In this document: piece by piece, positions 38,056 to 51,948 of the stretch
Position numbering within the stretch: the first letter of the stretch is position 1
Layout: every line of letters begins with the position of its first letter
NCBI GenBank assembly: GCA_964016875.1
Contig: OZ024724.1
Span: forward strand, 33,565,786 to 33,629,785
Origin: Fallopia convolvulus
Taxonomy: Eukaryota; Streptophyta; Magnoliopsida; Caryophyllales; Polygonaceae
Length of the DNA stretch: 64,000 bases
Reading direction: 5' to 3'
The notes under the pieces: model-generated
What the model saw: only the letters and a program-made list of their open reading frames with translations
What the model was told of the DNA's origin: nothing
The model's database searches: none
Made by a program: the position numbers and the translations under genes

Positions 38056-41000
38056 AAGTGTTTGATGAAATGTCCATGTATATGTCACTCCTAAATGTGG
38101 CATTCGGTTTCTAGGTTCGAACTTATGCTTTTATTTGATACGTCTTGATTTTGTAGTGCAGAATGTGCTTATGAGCTTGATACTGTCCTCATTCTTTATG
38201 CTGATGCTACATGTCTTTAATTTTCACTTGTTTTTTCTCCTTTTACATTTAAAATGACTTGTGATCTAACATTGCACGCCAAGTGTTCGATGAAATGTCC
38301 TTGTAAATGTCACTCCTAAATGTGGCATTCGGTCTCTAAGTTCAAATTTATGCTTTTATTCGAGCGGTCTTGATTTTGTTGTGCATAATGTTTTTATTGG
38401 CTTCATACTATCCTCATTTTTATGCATATACCTAGATGTCTTTAAAGTTCACTTGTCTTTTCTCCTTTTGCGTTTAACATGACTTGTAATTTAACATTAC
38501 ACCAAGTGCTCGATGAAATGTCCTTGTAAATGTCACTCCAAATGGTGGCATTCAGTTTCTAAGCTCGAATTTGTACTTTTATTCGATTGTTCTTGATTTT
38601 GTAGTGCAGAATGTGCTTATTGGCTTTAAACTATCCTTATTCTTTATGCTTAGGCCTATATGTCTTTAAAGTTCACTTGTTTTTTCTCCTCTTGCCTTTA
38701 ATGTGATTGTGATCTAACATTGCACGCCAAGTGTTCGATGAAATGTCCATGTAAATTTCATTCCTAAATATGGCAATCGGTCTTGATTTTGAAGTGAAGA
38801 ATGTGCTTATTGGGTTGACACTATCATCAGTCTTTATGCTTATGCCTTGATGTCTTTACAATTCACTTGTTTTTTCTCCATTTGCCTTAAAATGACTTGT
38901 AATCTAGCATTGCACACCAAGTGTTCGATGAAATGTCCATGTAAATGTCACTCCTAAGTGTGGCATTCGGTTTCTAAGCTCGTATTTATGCTTTTATTCA
39001 ATCGGTCTTGATTTTGCTGTGCAGAATATGCTTATTGGCTTGATACTATCTTCATTCTTTATGCTTATGCCTATATGTCTTTAAAGTTGACTTCGTTTTT
39101 TGTCCTTTTGCCTTTAAAATGACTTGTGATCTAACATTGCACGCCAAGTGTTCGATGAAATGTCCATGGAAATGCCACTACTAAATGTGGCATTCGGTTT
39201 CTATGTTCGAAATTTTGCTCTTAGTCGATCGGTCTTGATTTTGTAGTGCAGAACGTGCTTTTGGCTTGATACTATCCTCATTTTCTATGCTTATTCCTAG
39301 ATGTCTTCAAAGTTCACTTTTTTTTTTCTCCTTTTGCCTTTAAAAATTGACTTGTAATCTAACATTGCACGCCAAGTGTTTGATGAAATGTCCATGTATA
39401 TGTCACTCCTAAATGTGGCATTCGGTTTCTAGGTTCGAACTTATGCTTTTATTTGATACGTCTTGATTTTGTAGTGCAGAATGTGCTTATGAGCTTGATA
39501 CTGTCCTCATTCTTTATGCTGATGCTACATGTCTTTAATTTTCACTTGTTTTTTCTCCTTTTACATTTAAAATGACTTGTGATCTAACATTGCACGCCAA
39601 GTGTTCGATGAAATGTCCTTGTAAATGTCACTCCTAAATGTGGCATTCGGTCTCTAAGTTCAAATTTATGCTTTTATTCGAGCGGTCTTTATTTAGTTGT
39701 GCATAATGTTTTTATTGGCTTCATACTATCCTCATTTTTATGCATATACCTAGATGTCTTTAAAGTTCACTTGTCTTTTCTCCTTTTGCGTTTAACATGA
39801 CTTGTAATTTAACATTACACCAAGTGCTCGATGAAATGTCCTTGTAAATGTCACTCCAAATGGTGGCATTCAGTTTCTAAGCTCGAATTTGTACTTTTAT
39901 TCGATTGTTCTTGATTTTGTAGTGCAGAATGTGCTTATTGGCTTTAAACTATCCTTATTCTTTATGCTTAGGCCTATATGTCTTTAAAGTTCACTTGTTT
40001 TTTCTCCTCTTGCCTTTAATATGATTGTGATCTAACATTGCACGCCAAGTGTTCGATGAAATGTCCATGTAAATATCATTCCTAAATATGGCAATCGGTC
40101 TTGATTTTGAAGTGAAGAATGTGCTTATTGGGTTGACACTATCTCAGTCTTTATGCTAATGCCTTGATGTCTTTACAATTCACTTGTTTTTTCTCCATTT
40201 GCCTTTAAAATGACTTGTAATCTAGCATTGCACACCAAGTGTTCGATGAAATGTCCATGTAAATGTCACTCCTAAGTGTGGCATTCGGTTTCTAAGCTCG
40301 TATTTATGCTTTTATTCAATCGGTCTTGATTTTGCTGTGCAGAATATGCTTATTGGCTTGATACTATCTTCATTCTTTATGCTTATGCCTATATGTCTTT
40401 AAAGTTGACTTCGTTTTTTGTCCTTTTGCCTTTAAAATGACTTGTGATCTAACATTGCACGCCAAGTGTTCGATGAAATGTCCATGGAAATGCCACTACT
40501 AAATGTGGTATTCGGTTTCTAGGTTCGAATTTATGCTTTTATTCGATCGGTCTAGATTTTTTAGTGCAGAATGTGCTTTTTGGCTTGATACTATCCTCAT
40601 TTTCTATGCTTATTCCTAGATGTCTTCAAAGTTCACTTTTTTTTTCTCCTTTTGCCTTTAAAAATTGACTTATAATCTAACATTGCACGCCAAGTGTTTG
40701 ATGAAATGTCCATGTATATGTCACTCCTAAATGTGGCATTCGGTTCCTAGGTTCGAACTTATGCTTTTATTCGATACGTCTTGATTTTGTAGTGCAGAAT
40801 GTGCTTATGAGCTTGATACTGTCCTCATTCTTTATGCTGATGCTACATGTCTTCAATTTTCACTTGTTTTTTCTCCTTTTACATTTAAAATGACTTGTGA
40901 TCTAACATTGCACGCAAAGTGTTCGATGAAATGTCATTGTAAATGTCACTCCTAAATGTGGCATTCGGTCTCTAAGTTCAAATTTATGCTTTTATTCGAG

Positions 41001-43328
41001 CGGTCTTGATTTTGTTGTGCATAATGTTTTTATTGGCTTCATACTATCCTCATTTTTATGCATATACCTAGATGTCTTTAAAGTTCACTTGTCTTTTCTC
41101 CTTTTGCGTTTAACATGACTTGTAATTTAACATTACACCAAGTGCTCGATGAAATGTCCTTGTAAATGTCACTCCAAATGGTGGCATTCAGTTTCTAAGC
41201 TCGAATTTGTACTTTTATTCGATTGTTCTTGATTTTGTAGTGCAGAATGTGCTTATTGGCTTTAAACTATCCTTATTCTTTATGCTTAGGCCTATATGTC
41301 TTTAAAGTTCACTTGTTTTTTCTCCTCTTGCCTTTAATATGATTGTGATCTAACATTGCACGCCAAGTGTTCGATGAAATGTCCATGTAAATATCATTCC
41401 TAAATATGGCAATCGGTCTTGATTTTGAAGTGAAGAATGTGCTTATTGGGTTGACACTATCTCAGTCTTTATGCTAATGCCTTGATGTCTTTACAATTCA
41501 CTTGTTTTTTCTCCATTTGCCTTTAAAATGACTTGTAATCTAGCATTGCACACCAAGTGTTCGATGAAATGTCCATGTAAATGTCACTCCTAAGTGTGGC
41601 ATTCGGTTTCTAAGCTCGTATTTATGCTTTTATTCAATCGGTCTTGATTTTGCTGTGCAGAATATGCTTATTGGCTTGATACTATCTTCATTCTTTATGC
41701 TTATGCCTATATGTCTTTAAAGTTGACTTCGTTTTTTGTCCTTTTGCCTTTAAAATGACTTGTGATCTAACATTGCACGCCAAGTGTTCGATGAAATGTC
41801 CATGGAAATGCCACTACTAAATGTGGCATTCGGTTTCTATGTTCGAAATTTTGCTCTTAGTCGATCGGTCTTGATTTTGTACTGCAGAATGTGCTTTTTG
41901 GCTTGATACTATCCTCATTTTCTATGCTTATTCCTAGATGTCTTCAAAGTTCACTTTTTTTTTTCTCCTTTTGCCTTTAGAAATTGACTTGTAATCTAAC
42001 ATTGCACGCCAAGTGTTTGATGAAATGTCCATGTATGTGTCACTCCTAAATGTGGCATTCGGTTTCTAGGTTCGAACTTATGCTTTTATTTGATACGTCT
42101 TGATTTTGTAGTGCAGAATGTGCTTATGAGCTTGATACTGTCCTCATTCTTTATGCTGATGCTACATGTCTTTAATTTTTCACTTGTTTTTTCTCCTTTT
42201 ACATTTAGAATGACTTGTGATCTAACATTGCACGCCAAGTGTTCGATAAAATGTCCTTGTAAATGTCACTCCTAAATGTGGCATTCGGTCTCTAAGTTCA
42301 AATTTATGCTTTTATTCGAGCGGTCTTGATTTTGTTGTGCATAATGTTTTTATTGGCTTCATACTATCCTCATTTTTATGCATATACCTAGATGTCTTTA
42401 AAGTTCACTTGTCTTTTCTCCTTTTGCGTTTAACATGACTTTTAATTTAACATTACACCAAGTGCTCGATGAAATGTCCCTGTAAATGTCACTCCAAATG
42501 TTGGCATTCAGTTTCTAAGCTCGAATTTGTACTCTTATTCGATTGTTCTTGATTTTGTAGTGCAGAATGTGCTTATTGGCTTTAAACTATCCTTATTCTT
42601 TATGCTTAGGCCTATATGTCTTTAAAGTTCACTTGTTTTTTCTCCTCTTGCCTTTAATATGATTGTGATCTAACATTGCAGGCCAAGTGTTCGATGAAAT
42701 GTCCATGTAAATTTCATTCCTAAATATGGCAATCGGTCTTGATTTTGAAGTGAAGAATGTGCTTATTGGGTTGACACTATCATCAGTCTTTATGCTTATG
42801 CCTTGATGTCTTTACAATTCACTTGTTTTTTGTCCATTTGCCTTTAAAATGACTTGTAATCTAGCATTGCACACCAAGTGTTCGATGAAATGTCCATGTA
42901 AATGTCACTCCTAAGTGTGGCATTCGGTTTCTAAGCTCGTATTTATGCTTTTATTCGATCGGTCTTGATTTTGCTGTGCAGAATATGCTTATTGGCTTGA
43001 TACTATCCTCATTCTTTATGCTTATGCCTATATGTCTTTAAAGTTGACTTCGTTTTTTGTCCTTTTGCCTTTAAAATGACTTGTGATCTAACATTGCACG
43101 CCAAGTGTTCGATGAAATGTCCATGGAAATGTCACTACTAAATGTGGCATTCGGTTTCTATGTTCGAAATTTTGCTCTTAGTCGATCGGTCTTGATATTA
43201 GTGCAGAATGTGCTTTTTGGCTTGATACTATCCTCATTTTCTATGCTTATTCCTAGATGTCTTCAAAGTTCACTTGTTTTTTCTCCTTTTACCTTTAAAA
43301 ATTGACTTGTAATCTAACATTGCACGAC
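38056..43328 (+). repeat. Hexameric HOR, four tandem units of 1318-1320 bp
   Basis: Units start at 38056, 39374, 40692 and 42011. Each contains six monomer types in fixed order, identifiable by: CATGTATATG with GATGCTACATG; GAGCGGTCTTGATTTTGTTG with TTTAACATGAC; ATTACACCAAGTGCTCG with AAATGGTGGC; a truncated GGCAATCGGTCTTG monomer of about 190 bp; TCTAGCATTGCACACC with TCCTAAGTGTGG; and CCATGGAAATGCCACTAC. The truncated monomer explains why six monomers span about 1318 bp rather than 1356. Units are nearly identical to one another. Confidence 0.92.
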
Positions 43329-44235
43329 AAGTGTTTGATGAAATGTCCATGTAAATGTCACTCCTAAATGTTGCATTCGGTTTCTAGGTTCGAACTTATG
43401 CTTTTCTTCGATACGTCTTGATTTTGTAGTGCAGAATGTGCTTATGAGCTTGATATTATCCTCATTCGTTATGCTGATGCCTAAATGTCTTTAGTTTTCA
43501 CTTGTTTTTTCTCCTTTTACATTTAAAATGACTTGTGATCTAACATTGCACGCCAAGTGTTCGATGAAATGTCCATGTAAATGTCACTCCTAAATGTGGC
43601 ATTCGGTTTCTAGGCTCGTATTTATGCTTTTATTCGATCGGTCTTGATTTTGTTGTGCAGAATATGCTTATTGGCTTGATACTATCCTCATTCTTTATGC
43701 TTATGCCTATATGTCTTTAAAGTTCACTTCGTTTTTTGTCCTTTTGCCTTTAAAATGACTTGTGATCTAACATTGCACGCCAAGTGTTCGATGAAATGTC
43801 CATGGAAATGTCACTACTAAATGTGGCATTCGGTTTCTATGTTCGAATTTTTGCTCTTATTCGATCGGTCTTGATTTTGTAGTGCCGAATGTGCTTATTG
43901 TCTTGATACTATTCTCATTCTTTATGCCTATGCCTACGTGTCTTTAAGTTCACTTGCTTTTTCTTCTTTTGCCTTAAAAATTGACTTGTGATCTAACATT
44001 GCAAGCCAAGTGTTTGATGAAATATCCACGTAAATGTCACTCCTAAATATGGTATTCGGTTTCTAGGTTCGAATTTATGCTTTTATTCGATCGGTCTAGA
44101 TTTTTTAGTGCAGAATGTGCTTTTTGGCTTGATACTATCCTCATTTTCTATGCTTATTCCTAGATGTCTTCAAAGTTCACTTTTTTTTTCTCCTTTTACC
44201 TTTAAAAATTGACTTATAATCTAACATTGCACGCC
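43329..44235 (+). repeat. Four-monomer interruption of the hexamer HOR (907 bp)
   Basis: Between the fourth hexamer unit and the next (44236) lie four extra monomers. They start with one carrying CGACAAGTGTTTGATG and GCTTTTCTTCGATACG, followed by one with CATTCGGTTTCTAGGCTCG, one with CCGAATGTGC and ATGCCTACGTG, and one with GATGAAATATCCACG. The same interruption is present in the downstream copy at about 53467-54373, so it predates the 11.5 kb duplication. Confidence 0.83.
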
Positions 44236-45555
44236 AAGTGTTTGATGAAATGTCCATGTATATGTCACTCCTAAATGTGGCATTCGGTTTCTAGGTTCGA
44301 ACTTATGCTTTTATTCGATACGTCTTGATTTTGTAGTGCAGAATGTGCTTATGAGCTTGATACTGTCCTCATTCTTTATGCTGATGCTACATGTCTTTAA
44401 TTTTCACTTGTTTTTTCTCCTTTTACATTTAAAATGACTTGTGATCTAACATTGCACGCAAAGTGTTCGATGAAATGTCCTTGTAAATGTCACTCCTAAA
44501 TGTGGCATTCGGTCTCTAAGTTCAAATTTATGCTTTTATTCGAGCGGTCTTGATTTTGTTGTGCATAATGTTTTTATTGGCTTCATACTATCCTCATTTT
44601 TATGCATATACCTAGATGTCTTTAAAGTTCACTTGTCTTTTCTCCTTTTGCGTTTAACATGACTTGTAATTTAACATTACACCAAGTGCTCGATGAAATG
44701 TCCTTGTAAATGTCACTCCAAATGGTGGCATTCAGTTTCTAAGCTCGAATTTGTACTTTTATTCGATTGTTCTTGATTTTGTAGTGCAGAATGTGCTTAT
44801 TGGCTTTAAACTATCCTTATTCTTTATGCTTAGGCCTATATGTCTTTAAAGTTCACTTGTTTTTTCTCCTCTTGCCTTTAATATGATTGTGATCTAACAT
44901 TGCACGCCAAGTGTTCGATGAAATGTCCATGTAAATTTCATTCCTAAATATGGCAATCGGTCTTGATTTTGAAGTGAAGAATGTGCTTATTGGGTTGACA
45001 CTATCATCAGTCTTTATGCTTATGCCTTGATGTCCTTACAATTCACTTGTTTTTTCTCCATTTTCCTTTAAAATGACTTGTAATCTAGCATTGCACACCA
45101 AGTGTTCGATGAAATGTCCATGTAAATGTCACTCCTAAGTGTGGCATTCGGTTTCTAAGCTCGTATTTATGCTTTTATTCGATCGGTCTTGATTTTGCTG
45201 TGCAGAATATGCTTATTGGCTTGATACTATCTTCATTCTTTATGCTTATGCCTATATGTCTTTAAAGTTGACTTCGTTTTTTGTCCTTTTGCCTTTAAAA
45301 TGACTTGTGATCTAACATTGCACGCCAAGTGTTCGATGAAATGTCCATGGAAATGCCACTACTAAATGTGGCATTCGGTTTCTATGTTCGAAATTTTGCT
45401 CTTAGTCGATCGGTCTTGATTGTGTAGTGCAGAATGTGCTTTTTGGCTTGATACTATCCTCATTTTCTATGCTTATTCCTAGATGTCTTCAAAGTTCACT
45501 TTTTTTTTTCTCCTTTTGCCTTTAAAAATTGACTTGTAATCTAACATTGCACGCC
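44236..45555 (+). repeat. Hexameric HOR, further unit of 1320 bp
   Basis: After the interruption the six-type order resumes for one complete unit. A following unit begins at 45556 and breaks off after about one monomer, near 45790. Its T-run after GTTCAC is nine long near 44181 and ten long near 45500, which helps to match copies. Confidence 0.85.
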
Positions 45556-48500
45556 ATGTGTTTGATGAAATGTCCATGTATATGTCACTCCTAAATGTGG
45601 CATTCGGTTTCTAGGTTCGAACTTATGCTTTTATTTGATACGTCTTGATTTTGTAGTGCAGAATGTGCTTATGAGCTTGATACTGTCCTCATTCTTTATG
45701 CTGATGCTACATGTCTTTAATTTTTCACTTGTTTTTTCTCCTTTTACATTTAAAATGACTTGTGATCTAACATTGCACGCCAAGTGTTCGATGAAATGTC
45801 CATGTAAATGTCACTCCTAAATGTGGCATTCGGTTTCTAGGCTCGTATTTATGCTTTTATTCGATCGGACTTGATTTTGTTGTGCAGAATATGCTTATTG
45901 GATTGATACTATCCTCATTCTTTACGCTTATGCCTATATGTCTTTAAAGTTCACTTCAGTTTTTGTCCTTTTGCCTTTAAAATGACTTGTGATGTAACAT
46001 TGCACGCCAAGAGTTCGATGAAATGTCCATGTAAATGTCACTCCTAAATGTGGCATTCGGTTTCTAGGCTCGTATTTATGCTTTTATTCGATCGGTCTTG
46101 ATTTTGTTGTGCAAAATATGCTTATTGGCTTGATACTATCCTCATTCTTTATGCTTATGCCTATATGTCTTTAAAGTTCACTTCGTTTTTTGTCCTTTGG
46201 CCTTTAAAATGACTAGTTATCAAACATTGCACGCCAAGTGTTCGATGAAATGTCCATGGATATGTCACTACTAAATGTGGCATTCGGTTTCTATGTTCGA
46301 ATTTTTGCTCTTATTCGTTCGGTCTTAATTTTGTAGTGCAGAATGTGCTCATTGTTTTGGTACTATTTTCATTCTTTATGCTTATGCCTAGGTGTCTTTA
46401 AGTTCACTTTCTTTTTCTCCTTTTGACTTTAAAAATTGACTTGTGATCTAACATTGCAAGCCAAGTGTTCGATGAAATGTCCACCTAAATGTCACTCCTA
46501 AATATGGTGTTCGGTTTCTAGGTTCGAATTTATTCTTTTATTCGATCGGTCTTCATTTTTTAGTGCAGAATGTGCTTTTTGGCTTGATACTATCCTCATT
46601 TTCTATGAATATTCCTAGATGTCTTTAAAGTTCACTTGTTTTTTCTCCTTTTACCTTTAAAAGTTGACTTGTAATCTAACATTACACGCCAAGTGTTTGA
46701 TGAAATGTCCATGTAAATGTCACTCCTAAAGTGGCATTCGGTTTCTAGGTTCGAACTTATGCTTTTCTTCGATACGTCTTTATTTTGTAGTGCAGAATGT
46801 GCTTATGAGCTTGATACTATCCTCATTCGTTATGCTTATGCCTAAATGTCTATAATTTTCACTTGTTTTTTCTCCTTTTACATTTAAAATGACTTGTCAT
46901 CTAACATTGCACGCCAAGTATTCGATGAAATGTCCATGTAAATGTCACTCCTAAATGTGGCATTCGGTCTCTAAGTTCAATTTTATGCTTTTATTCGAGC
47001 GGTCTTGATTTTGTTGTGCATAATTTGCTTATTGGCTTCATACTATCCTCATTTTTATGCATATACCTAGATGTCTTTAAAGTTCACTTGTCTTTTCTCC
47101 TTTTGCCTTTAAAATGACTTGTAATTTAACATTACACCAAGTGCTCGATGAAATGTCCATGTAAATGTCACTCCAAATGGTGGCATTTGGTTTCTAAGCT
47201 CGAATTTGTGCTTTTATTCGCTTGGTCTTGATTTTGTAGTGCAGAATGTGCTTATTGGCTTTAAATTATCCTCATTCTTTATGCTTAGTCCTATATGTCT
47301 TTAAAGTTCACTTGTTTTTACTCCTCTTGCCTTTAGTATGATTGTGATCTAACATTGCACGCCAAGTGTTTGATGAAATATCCATGTAAATGTCACTCCT
47401 AAATGTGACAATCGGTCTTGATTTTGTAGTGAAGAGTGTGCTTATTGGCTTGATACTATCAACAGTCTTTACGCTTATGCCTTGATGTCTTTACAGTTCA
47501 CTTGTTTTTTCTCCTTTTGCCTTTAAAAATTGACTTGTGATCTAACATTGCACGCCAAGCGTTCGATGAAATGTCCATGGATATGTCACTACTAAATGTG
47601 GCATTCGGTTTCTATGTTCGAATTTTTGCTCTTATTCGATCGGTCTTAATTTTGTAGTGCAGAATGTGCTCATTGTTTTGGTACTATTCTCATTCTTTAT
47701 GCTTATGCCTAGGTGTCTTTAAGTTCACTTTCTTTTTCTCCTTTTGCCTTTAAAAATTGACTTGTGATCTAACATTGCAAGCCAAGTGTTCGATGAAATG
47801 TCCACGTAAATGTCACTCCTAAATATGGTATTCGGTTTCTAGGTTCGAATTTATGCTTTTATTCGATATGTCTTGATTTTTTAGTGCAGAATGTGCTTTT
47901 TGGCTTGATACTATCCTCATTTTCTATGAATATTCTTAGATGTCTATAAAGTTCACTTGTTTTTTCTCCTTTTGCCTTCAAAAATTGACTTGTAATCGAA
48001 CATTGCACGCCAAGTGTTTGATGAAATATCCATGTAAATGTCACTCCTAAATGTGGCATTCGGTTTCTAGGTTCGAACTTATGCTTTTATTCGATACGTC
48101 TTGATTTTGTGGTGCTGAATCAGCTTATGAGCTTGATACTATCCTCATTCGTTATGCTGATGCCTAAATGTCTTTAATTTTAACTTGTTTTTTCTCCTTT
48201 TGCATTTAAAATGACTTGTGATCTTACATTGCACGCCAAGTGTTCGATGAAATGTCCATGTAAATGTCACTCCTAAATGTGGCATTCGATCTCTAAGTTC
48301 AAGTTTATGCTTTTATTCGAGCGGTCTTGATTTTGTTGTGCATATTGTGCTTATTGGCTTCATACTATCCTCATTTTTAGGCGTATTCCTAGATGTCTTT
48401 AAAGTTCACTTGTCTTTTCTCCTTTTACCTTTAAAATGACTTGTAATTTAACATTACACCAAGTGCTCGATGAAATGTCCATGTAAATGTCACTCCTAAA

Positions 48501-50500
48501 GGTGACATTCGGTTTCTAAGCTCGAATTTATGCTTTTATTCGGTTGGTCTTGATTTTGTAGTGCAAAATGTGCTTATTGGCTTTAAACTATCCTCATTCT
48601 TTATGCTTAGGCTTATATGTCTTTAAAGTTCACTTGTTTTTTCTCCCCTTGCCTTTACTATGATTGCGATCTAACATTGCACGCCAAGTGTTCGATGAAA
48701 TGTCCATGTAAATGTCACTCCTAAATATGGCAATCGGTCTTGATTTTGTAGTGAAGAGTGTGCTTATTGGCTTGATACTATCAACAGTGTTTACGCTTAT
48801 GCCTTGATGTCTTTACAGTTCACTTGTTTTTTCTCCTTTTGCCTTTAAAAATTGACTTGTGATCTAACATTGTACGCCAAGAGTTCGATGAAATGTTTAT
48901 GTAAATGTCACTCCTAAATGTGTCATTCGGTTTCTAGGCTCGTATTTATGCTTTTATTCAATCGGTCTTGATTTTATTGTGCAGAATATGCTTATTGGCT
49001 TGATACTATCCTCCTTCTTTATGCTTATGCCTATATGTCTTTAAATTTCACTTCGTTGTTTGTCCTTTTGCCTTTAAAATGACCAGTTATCAAACATTGC
49101 ACGCCAAGTGTTCGATGAAATGTCCATGGAAATGTCACTACTAAATGTGGCATTCGGTTTCTATGTTCGAATTTATGCTTTTATTCGATCGTTCTTGATT
49201 TTGTAGTGCATAATGTGCTTATTGGCTTAATACTATCCTCATTTTTTATGCTTATGCCTAGATGCCTTTAAAGTTCACTTGTTTTTTCCCCTTTTGCCTT
49301 TAAAATGACTTTTTATCTAACATTGCACACCAAGTGTTCGATGAAACGTCCATTTAAATGTCACGCCTAAATGTGGCCTTCGGTTTCTAGGCACGTATTT
49401 ATGCTTTTATTCGATCGGTCTTGATTTTTTAGTGAAATATGTGCTTTTTGGCTTGACACTATCCTCATTTTCTATGAATATTCCTAGATGTCTTTAAAGT
49501 TCACTTGTTTTTTCACCGTTTGCCTTTGAAAATTGACTTGTAATCTAGCATTGCACGCCAAGTGTTTGATGAAATGTCGATGTAAATGTCACTCCTAAAT
49601 GTGGCATTCGGTTTCTAGGTTCGAACTTATGCTTTTATTCGATACGTCTTGATTTTGTAGTGTAGAATGTGCTTATGAGCTTGATACTATCCTTATTCAT
49701 TATGTTGATGTCTAAATGTCTTTAATTTTCACTTGTTTTTTCTTCCTTTGCATTTAAATGACTTGTGATCTAACATTGCACGCCAAGTGTTCGATGAAAT
49801 GTCCATGTAAATATCACTCCTAAATGTGGCATTCGTTCTCTATGTTCAAATTTATGCTTTTATTCGAGCGGTCTTGATTTTGTTGTGCATAATGTGCTTA
49901 TTGGCTTCATACTATCCTCATTTTTATGCATATTCCTAGATGTCTTTAAAGTTCACTTGTTTTTTCTCCATTTGCCTTTAAAATGACTTGTAATCTAGCA
50001 TTGCACACCAAGTCTTCGATGAAATGTCCATGTAAATGTCACTCCTAAATGTGGCATTCGGTTTCTAGGCTGGTATTTATGCTTTTATTTGATCCGTCTT
50101 GATTTTATTGTGCAAAATTTTCTTTTTGGCTTGATACTATCCTCATTCATTATGCTTATGCCTAGATGTTTTTAAAGTTCACTTGTTTTTTCTCCTTTTG
50201 CCTTTAAAATGACTTGTGATCTAACATTGGACGCCAAGTGTTCGATGAAATATCCACGTAAATGTCACTCCTAAATATGGTATTCGGTTTCTAGGTTCGA
50301 ATTTATGCTTTTATTCGATCGGTCTTGATTTTTTAGTGCAGAATGTGCTTTTTGGCTTGATACTATCCTCATTTTCTATGCTTATTCCTAGATGTCTATA
50401 AAGTTCACTTGTTTTTTCTCCTTTTGCCTTTAAAAATTGACTTGCAATGTAACATTGCACGCCAAGTGTTCGATGAAATGTCCATGTAAATGTCACTCCT

Positions 50501-50510
50501 AATCTCATTC
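50501..50510. other. Deletion junction in a monomer, shared with 60449
   Basis: CACTCCTAA runs directly into TCTCATTC, skipping roughly half a monomer (from the TGTGGCATTC block to the GATACTAT block). The same junction lies 9948 bp downstream at 60449, so it arose before the large duplication. Confidence 0.85.
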
Positions 50511-51948
50511 TTTATGCTTATGCCTAGGTGTCTTTAAGTTCACTTGCTTTTTCTCCTTTTGCCTTTAAAAATTGACTTGTGATCTAACATTGCAAGCCAA
50601 GTGTTCGATGAAATGTCCACGTAAATGTCACTCCTAAATATGATATTCGGTTTCTAGGTTCGAATTTATGCATTTATTCGATCGGTCTTAATTTTTTAGT
50701 GTAGAATGTGCTTTTTGGCTTGATACTATCTTCATTTTCTATGCGTATTCCTAGATGTCTATAAAGTTCACTTGTTTTTTCTCCTTTTGCCTTTAAAAAT
50801 TGACTTGTAATGTAACATTGCACGCCAAGTGTTTGATGAAATGTCCATGTAAACGTCACTCCTAAATGTGGCATTCGATCTCTAAGTTCAAATTTATGCT
50901 TTTATTCGAGAGGTCTTGATTTTGTTGTGCATAATGTGCTTATTGGCTTCATACTATCCTCATTTTTATGCATATTCCTAGATGTCTTTAAAGTTCACTT
51001 GTCTTTTCTCCTTTTACCTTTAAAATGAGTTGTAGTTTAACATTACACCAAGTGTTCGATGAAATGTCCATGTAAATGTCACTCCTAAATGTGACATTCG
51101 GTTTCTAAGCTCGAATTTATGCTTTTATTCGATTGGTCTTGATTTTGTAGTGCAAAATGTGCTTATTCGCTTTAAACTATCCTCATTCTTTATGCTTAGG
51201 CCTATATGTCTTTAAAGTTCACTTGTTTTTTCTCCTCTTGCCTTTAGTGTGACTGTGATCTAACATTGCACGCCAAGTGTTCGATGAAATGTCCATGTAA
51301 ATGTCACTCCTAAATATGCCATTTGGTCTTGATTTTGTAGTGAAGAATGTGCTTATTGGCTTGATACTATCTTCAGTCTTTATGCTTATGCCTTGATGTC
51401 TTTAAAGTTCACTTGTTTTTTCTCCTTTTGCCTTTAAAAATTGACTTGTGATCTAACATTGCACGCCAAGTGTTTGATGAAATGTCCATGTTAATGTCAC
51501 TCCTAAATGTGACATTCGGTTTTTAGGTTCGAATTTATGCTCTTATTCAATCGGTCTTTCATTGTGTAGTGCAAAATGTGCTTATTGGCTTGATAATATC
51601 CTCATTCTTTATGCTTATGCCTAGATGCCTTTAAAGTTCACTTGTTTTTTCTCCATTTGCCTTTAAAATGACTTGTAATCTAGCATTGCACACCAAGTCT
51701 TCGATGAAATGTCCATGTAAATGTCAGTCCTAAATGTGGCATTCGGTTTCTAGGCTCGTATTTATGCTTTTATTCGATCGGTCTTGATTTTGTTGTGCAG
51801 AATTTGCTTTTTGGCTTGATACTATCCTTATTCATTATGCTTATGCCTAGATGTTTTTAAAGTTCACTTGTTTTTTCTCCTTTTGCCTTTAAAATGACTT
51901 GTGATCTAACATTGCACGCCAAGTGTTCGATGAAATGTCCATGGAAAT

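Larger units (their letters stand above)
40492..51948 (+). repeat. 11457 bp duplicated segment, copy 1
   Basis: The sequence just after 51949 matches that just after 40492, and the sequence just before 51949 matches that just before 61897. This is the signature of a tandem duplication whose breakpoint lies in the stretch common to both, about 51900-51949. Copy 1 is the longer copy. It contains hexamer HOR units, the four-monomer interruption, and then mixed monomers (45790-51948) including several truncated ones (47409, 48731, 51320) and a deletion junction at 50501. Confidence 0.9.

Noticed and set aside
47859..48059. Recurrent 65-75 codon minus-strand frames (also 50311-50508, 50674-50874, 57997-58197, 60259-60456, 60622-60822, 62171-62398)
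   Set aside because: They repeat because the monomer repeats. Most monomers have stops in this frame, and the last one runs across the satellite/flank junction, so selection for a peptide is not supported.
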